This document shows, piece by piece, positions 59,245 through 64,000 of a stretch of 64,000 nucleotides of DNA. A program made the translations under genes and the position numbers. Numbering within the stretch: the first letter of the stretch is position 1; every line of letters starts with the position of its first letter. The stretch spans positions 1,379,671 through 1,443,670 of the forward strand of contig SIJG01000017.1 in NCBI GenBank assembly GCA_023374025.1, in the 5' to 3' direction. The notes beneath the pieces are model-generated. The model had not been told where the DNA came from, made no database searches, and was given only the letters and a program-made list of their open reading frames with translations. This DNA comes from Heterodera schachtii (lineage: Eukaryota; Nematoda; Chromadorea; Rhabditida; Heteroderidae).

Positions 59245-62200
59245 TTCAAAATCTCATGGACACACGGATTCTTTCCAATTAAGACATGGGAATCATCCGT
59301 CCGTCAATGGACGGACACTTGATTTGGGCTGCATTTTCAGCTTGTCTCAACAGTATATAATTGTTTTTCGAAATCAAAATTTTATATTAAAAACCACAGA
59401 ATTTGGGTTAGTTGCGCAATGTCTACGAAAGACTTTGTTCTCTCTGTTGGATTGAGACACATTAAGAGTGGGGGGGGAGGGGTGGGCCTATCTGATCCAT
59501 CCCCATTTGCAAAAACAAGTCCAGGCAAGCGTGAAAATCGGCTTATTATTCAATTGTTGATGATTTTGGGGGACAGAATGGGGCTGGAGATGGGGGGGGG
59601 GGTCTTTGCACAATGCAATTCCTGAATTGGAGATGATTTTTTTTACTCTTTGCATTTCATTTGCAGAATTCTGCTGATGCCGTTCGTTTCCATGCTCTCC
59701 AACAGTTTCTGTCCAATCGGCCAACTTCGCTGTGGGCACTGCGCCAAACAGCAATTCTGGAGATTAACGCGGGCAGATTCGACAGTGCCATTGACAAGTG
59801 TCAAAAGTCCATTCGATTGATGGCAAATACGTTTGGCGAGAGACCCGAAAATGTTCGATTGCCTTTTGTTAATTTACGATTTGAACTCTTTCATCTGCCA
59901 AGATTGAGCATCGACAACAATTTTGTGCCATTTGGGCCTTTCTCAGCGAGGCGTATCGCCAGAAGGGCAATTTGCAGTCGGCTGTCCGCGCGTGCCGTGC
60001 CATCATCGAATTGGACGAAGCCAATCACACGGCCAAATTGCAGGTGTTTGTCCGTGCATTTGCCTTTCTTAATTAATTGGCTCCTCCTCTTTTCAGCTTA
60101 TCCAACTTCAGCAATCCATGGGTCATTTCCGCGATGCAATTGCTCTTGGAGAACAATTCGAAGATGGGCTTTCCGAATGCGATCAGTCGAATGCTTTGCC
60201 GGCCCATCTCTTCGCGCACTTCCGAACAATTCATCTTCAGTCCCTCGTGCTGTTTGTTAGCGATTCCGAAGTGAGCACAATAACAATTCAGACCACAAAC
60301 AATAATTCCAGGAAATGCGTCGCTCGAACTTCGTCAAAACTCAATTGGAAACTCTGCCACACATTTTTGCACGTGCCAAAGTGCTGCTCGACGAAGGGGA
60401 AAATGCCGCCTCTGTTTTGCTCCATCGCTGTTTGGCACAAGCATTCAAAATTGTCCAGGGGTTGGTTGATGAACTCATCTCATTCAATTAACCTATCCAA
60501 TTGCCCATTTCAGTTTTAATCGGCTTACCTTGCGCAAATTCCTCCATTCATCGGCTCTGAGCAAACCTTTGGCCGATGGCGGGTGGGCAATTTGTTCGCG
60601 TTCGGAGTTGGCAAAGGCGCGCATTCGTTCGCTGGTCGCTGTGCTGCGGGCAAATCGAAGGGCGTCCGACACGTGGAACGAATTAGGAAAGGTCAATTAA
60701 CTAATTAGCAGAATATTATATTCCATTTTGTTTAGGCATTTTTGGACACATTTTTATTAAATATTGGCAAGAAATCCAAGCCAAACACTTTTCTCGAGAG
60801 GTGCTCTCTCGCTTTTATTTCTTTCCGTTAATTTTCCGCTTTTTTCCTTTAGTGCTCTTAATTGTTTTCAAGCGGCTGTTCGTTTTTCGAGCTCAAATCT
60901 CAAAAAATCGGAATACCTTTGCAATTTGGGTGATATTTAATGGATTATTTACCGATTTTGCCGATGAAATTGCCAATTTTCGTTGATTTAGCTCGACTTT
61001 ATTTGGTGGAGGGAAATGCCTCCCGGGCCCAACATTGCCTCGTCCGTGCCATTCAATTGAATCGGCACTGTGCCATCGCGTGGGCTCTCCTTTCCTTTCT
61101 CTACCTCCAACTTGGCCTCGTTGGTGTTTCCCGAATATTTCAATAAAATAAACACTTAAACTTCTCAGAATGACGAAGCGCTTGAGGCGATGAACAATGC
61201 GCAAATGATCAATCCGTCAATGTCCGAAACTTGGCTTCCACACGCAAGTTTTTCACAATGTTACCCCTTAATTGCTGTTTTAATTACTTTCAATTGCTCT
61301 TGATTACCTCTCGTGCCCATCCCTTTAGGCCATTCATGCCGAACTGTCAAATCATTATGACGCGATGGATTTGTATCGGCATGCCATTGTTCTGAAGCCA
61401 TCCGTCAGTTTTCTTTCTTTTTATGATATTTGTTATACATTTTTCTGTTTTAAGGCTTTTGCAGTCCAAAAATATTGTCACTTTTTGCTTGACCGCCAAC
61501 GGCGACGGAATGCCCTTGCGGAAGGGTCCATGATAAACTTCGAAGTGCTCAAAAGCCTTTTTTGTAACAATCATCCCATTTTGCTTTGTTCCCTTTACCC
61601 CCCCCCCCCCCTCATTAAGTTAATTGCCCTCTCAGTGCTCAATTTGTTCACGCGTTGGCTTCACTTGCGGAGCATTTTTGGCATTTGGAAGAAGCGGTGG
61701 AATTTTTTTGCGAGCCGAAGAGTTTGGAAAACGTTCTGAAGGAGGACAAAATAATGGCCAGAAACAAAGAGCGGATTCTGATGTTAGTCAAAGCGAAGAA
61801 GCGAAACATTTCCATTAATGACTGTTCCTACAGAAAGTCCGGACGATGTTCATCAACAGCCGACCAATTGGAGCATGAATTCCCCGGGAGCGGACTTGGC
61901 AAGCTGAAAACGCTTTATGACGAGCCAACGCCGGCACTTTTTGGCAAGTGAAAACGAAATGAAAGGGGGGGGGAGGCAATTTGACGGATATTTTTGACTA
62001 ATTGGGCAATTGATGGAGCTTCAGACCGAATCCAACAGCTGAGTCCCTTCCGTGAATTGGTCACTTCCCTTCGTTCGTCTGATCTGACTTCGTTCTCCCA
62101 TTTTTATAAACCTTCGTTTTTCCCTCTTTTGGCTTCCGCTGCTCTCATTTTCGCTTTGGTTCGTTTTTCATTTTTTGCAAATTATTTTCTAATTTACAAT

Positions 62201-63748
62201 TAATTAGCCCTTCCCTTCGGCTGTCTTTTCCACCATCGAAAGTGTTCGGCCGCTTCACCGCCTCTTCGACCTTTTCTCAATGGTTTACGCCGGGTACCAA
62301 AGTGATCGGCCATTGCTGGCACCGCACGACGAAGTCAGTCGATGGAAAGGCATTTTCAATTTGATGGAAGGGAATTTCAGGACGAAGTGATCGTTCGACA
62401 TGAACATTTGACGGAGGTTGGAGAAAGCCAAACCAAGCGAAAATATTAATTACTTTGTTTTAAGAGCCTTTTCTCACTTTTAAAACAAAAGATGGAGGAA
62501 GAACAGCAGCAGACGGAGAAGGGAAAAGAGACGAGTGATCAGAGGAGCAGAGAGACAAACGATCAAATTTAATTTACATTTTTAATTTGCATTTCTATTT
62601 TTATTTTAAACCATGAAAATCAAGTTTTTCCTTGATAAGAATGGTAATTCTTTTGTTGCTCTCTGCCAATTGCCAATTAGGTAAATTTCCTCCTCCCTTC
62701 GTCCTCCCCCCTTCCCATTGCCACTTCGTGAACGTGTCGGTGTTGTTGTGTTTGTCTGTTGCTGCTGCTCTTTGTCCGCATTTTCCCCCGTGGGTTTTTC
62801 TGGCCGTACTCCGTCGTTGGTTCGCCATTGGTTTGCGATTGGTCCTCCTTTCGTTGGCTTTGGCTTTGCCGTGGACATGGACAGTAGAAGCGGTCCGTGC
62901 CCGGCTCCCCGGTCGGTCCCTCTTTCTGTTGGCATTGGCATGGGTCCGTTCCGTCTCCCCCTCCCCCCTTCGGCTTTTGCTTACCCCTTTTTGGCCCGGT
63001 GTCCCCCGTCGTCCGACTTTTCCCTCCTTCCCCCGCTGCCCCCGCTTCCCTTCCTTTCCGTCTCTCCCTGAACTGTCTGTTCGTCTGCCCTGCACTGTCT
63101 CTCCTCCCTTTCACCTGTCTGTCCCTTCGTCCCTCTCTTCCCCCGCTTTCCTTCTTCCCCCGCCCTCCCTTTCTGTCCTTTGTCCCCCCTTTGGCCTTCT
63201 AATGCCGCTTTCCCTCTTCGCCCTCTCTTTCCCTTCTTTCCTTCTTTTCCCTTTTCGCCCATTGGCCCAATTTGGCCAATCTCTCCGCGTGACCCATCCT
63301 TAAGCATTTAATCACTTTTGCTTTATCCTTTTTCCTCCATACTTTCCCTGTTTTGCCCGTTGTGCCATTTTCCCCTAAAAAATGTTTTTGTTTCGCTGAT
63401 TTTTTCGCCATTTTTGCTTTTACCCGGTCTTCCATCTTCGCCCGGTTCGCCTGCTCTTCCTCGCTCGCCTGAAAGTGTTCACCAAATTGGTTGGACCTCT
63501 GATACATATTCACCAGGTTCGCCCATCGGACAAATGCGGCATTGGAGTTCGAAGTCCAAAGGGACGGGCGCGTGATTGCCGGGGAGTCCGGGGGCACCGC
63601 TAAGTCCGGGAGAGCCTGGGCAAAAGCATAGACAATTCTCATCACAGTTCGCCGACTCACCCGGCTTTCCGTCTTTGCCCCGTTTCCCCCTTTTCCCGGG
63701 CTTTCCGGGCGGACAACGGTCGGCACGGGATTGATCACATTGGCACAA
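59245..63748 (-). repeat. inverted segmental duplication, arm 2
   Basis: Partner of 35927-39748, in reverse orientation and separated by about 19.5 kb. It is the fuller version: no transposon at 59880 and all SKI3 exons between 60697 and 62370 present. Confidence 0.88.
59668..62449 (+). CDS. SKIC3-like: SKI3/TTC37-like TPR protein, probably lacking its N-terminal half
   Basis: TPR scaffold of the Ski complex that feeds RNA to the cytoplasmic exosome. Exons give SLWALRQTAILEINAGRFDS, AIWAFLSEAYRQKGNLQSAV, LIQLQQSMGHFRDAIALGEQ, HIFARAKVLLDEGENAASVL, FSSSNLKKSEYLCNLARLYL, SRAQHCLVRAIQL, ALEAMNNAQMINPSMSETWL and HYDAMDLYRHAIVLKPS. These align in order with the middle of human TTC37 (compare YDTMDLFRHT). 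Roughly 550 N-terminal residues of the family are not found before 59668, where another gene lies on the other strand. The intron after WLPH has a GCAAGT donor (61244). The stop at 62447-62449 follows SQTKRKY. It may be a 5'-truncated duplicate itself. Confidence 0.65.
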
Positions 63749-64000
63749 CTCATTGTTCCAATTTTGTCCAAGTTGGCTTCCGGGACTTGTAGCGATTCTC
63801 CGACGGCGTTGAGGTCGCAGTGAGGCGATGGCGAAACTGAGAAAGCGGAGAAGAGAAATGGAGGAAATTGAGGGGTAAAAAAAAGGGGGGGGGGGAGGTT
63901 TGAATTTGATTTACCAAAATGGACTAATTAATTAGGCCTTAATCCAATGAATGTTTTTGCCCATTAACTCACTCAAATTGTCTTTCACTGTCCGCAAAAG
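62677..64000 (-). CDS. col-like: cuticle collagen (5' end outside window)
   Basis: Secreted structural collagen. The window edge exon encodes FADSERQF, then FAIASLRPQRRRRIATSPG with a furin-type RRRR site, LCQCDQSRADRCPPG, and Gly-X-Y blocks (GKPGKRGKRGKDG, PGLSGAPGLPG, GERGRAGEPGEDG, GEIGQIGPMGEKGKEG, DGKEGKRGQRGKEGKVG, GPTGEPG). These are followed by DRFYCPCP and a long Gln/Ser/Arg tail ending GRRKFT (stop 62677). Cysteine clusters flank the interrupted triple helix as in nematode cuticle collagens. Splice phases keep Gly every third residue. The signal or anchor exon lies beyond 64000. It converges with the SKI3-like gene, 227 bp apart. Confidence 0.85.

Noticed and set aside
60929..60990. 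SKI3 intron seeming to end in TTTTCG
   Set aside because: A normal AG nine bases downstream (GATTTAG) gives the same phase and a good TPR sequence, so no CG site is needed.
60985..61142. Open frame through FYLQLGLVGVSRIFQ as an exon end
   Set aside because: A GT-AG intron after QLGL joins to NDEALEAM, matching TTC37; the read-through is intron.
59668..62449. APC7 (anaphase-promoting complex) as identity of the TPR gene
   Set aside because: The motif series AQHCLVRAIQL ... YDAMDLYRHA follows TTC37/SKI3, not APC7.

Overview
The window is nematode nuclear DNA. The evidence is a cuticle collagen with broken Gly-X-Y exons, an astacin with a C-terminal ShK domain, a body-wall-type troponin C, very short introns (about 40-60 bp) ending in TTTCAG, and gene pairs spaced closely enough for operons and spliced-leader acceptors. 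Frequent GC-AG introns and long poly-C/poly-G runs fit a plant-parasitic tylenchid (cyst-nematode-like); that placement is inference.

Layout, left to right. 1-245: last PH-domain exons of a cytohesin-like Arf-GEF (+). 558-705: a short inverted-repeat transposon. 3823-6599: steryl-sulfatase-like enzyme (+), with a frameshift. 7428-7967: a doubtful ShK-like protein (-). 8609-11269: phosphoglucomutase-2-like (-). 11803-14179: type I PIP5-kinase (-). 14506-18175: SUV3 mitochondrial RNA helicase (+), with a hAT-type element in one intron. 18462-19539: RWDD1/Gir2 (+). 19771-21745: nested DNA transposons. 21873-23808: cytochrome b5 reductase copy A (+). 25188-29871: METTL9 histidine methyltransferase and an ANKRD11/12-tail protein (both -). 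30253-33282: prolyl oligopeptidase (+). 33543-35282: cytochrome b5 reductase copy B (+).

A large inverted segmental duplication follows. 35927-39748 carries a 5'-truncated collagen and a deleted SKI3/TTC37 fragment with a 973-bp hAT-like insertion. 59245-63748 carries the fuller copies in the opposite orientation. Next to the first arm is a 388-bp satellite (39781-43720, ten full units). Between the arms lie a MARVEL membrane protein (-), troponin C (+), a secreted two-EGF protein (+), a Na+/H+ exchanger (+), a neuropeptide-like precursor (-), complex I NDUFB4 (+), a small TPR protein (+) and an astacin protease (-).

The genes are unrelated housekeeping, muscle, cuticle and secretory functions rather than a pathway. 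The most unusual signal is in the introns. About ten are GC-AG, and four appear to end in CG instead of AG (one in METTL9, two in phosphoglucomutase, one in the exchanger). The other main features are the two duplications, where paired copies preserve deletion breakpoints, an empty transposon site and a start-codon exchange.
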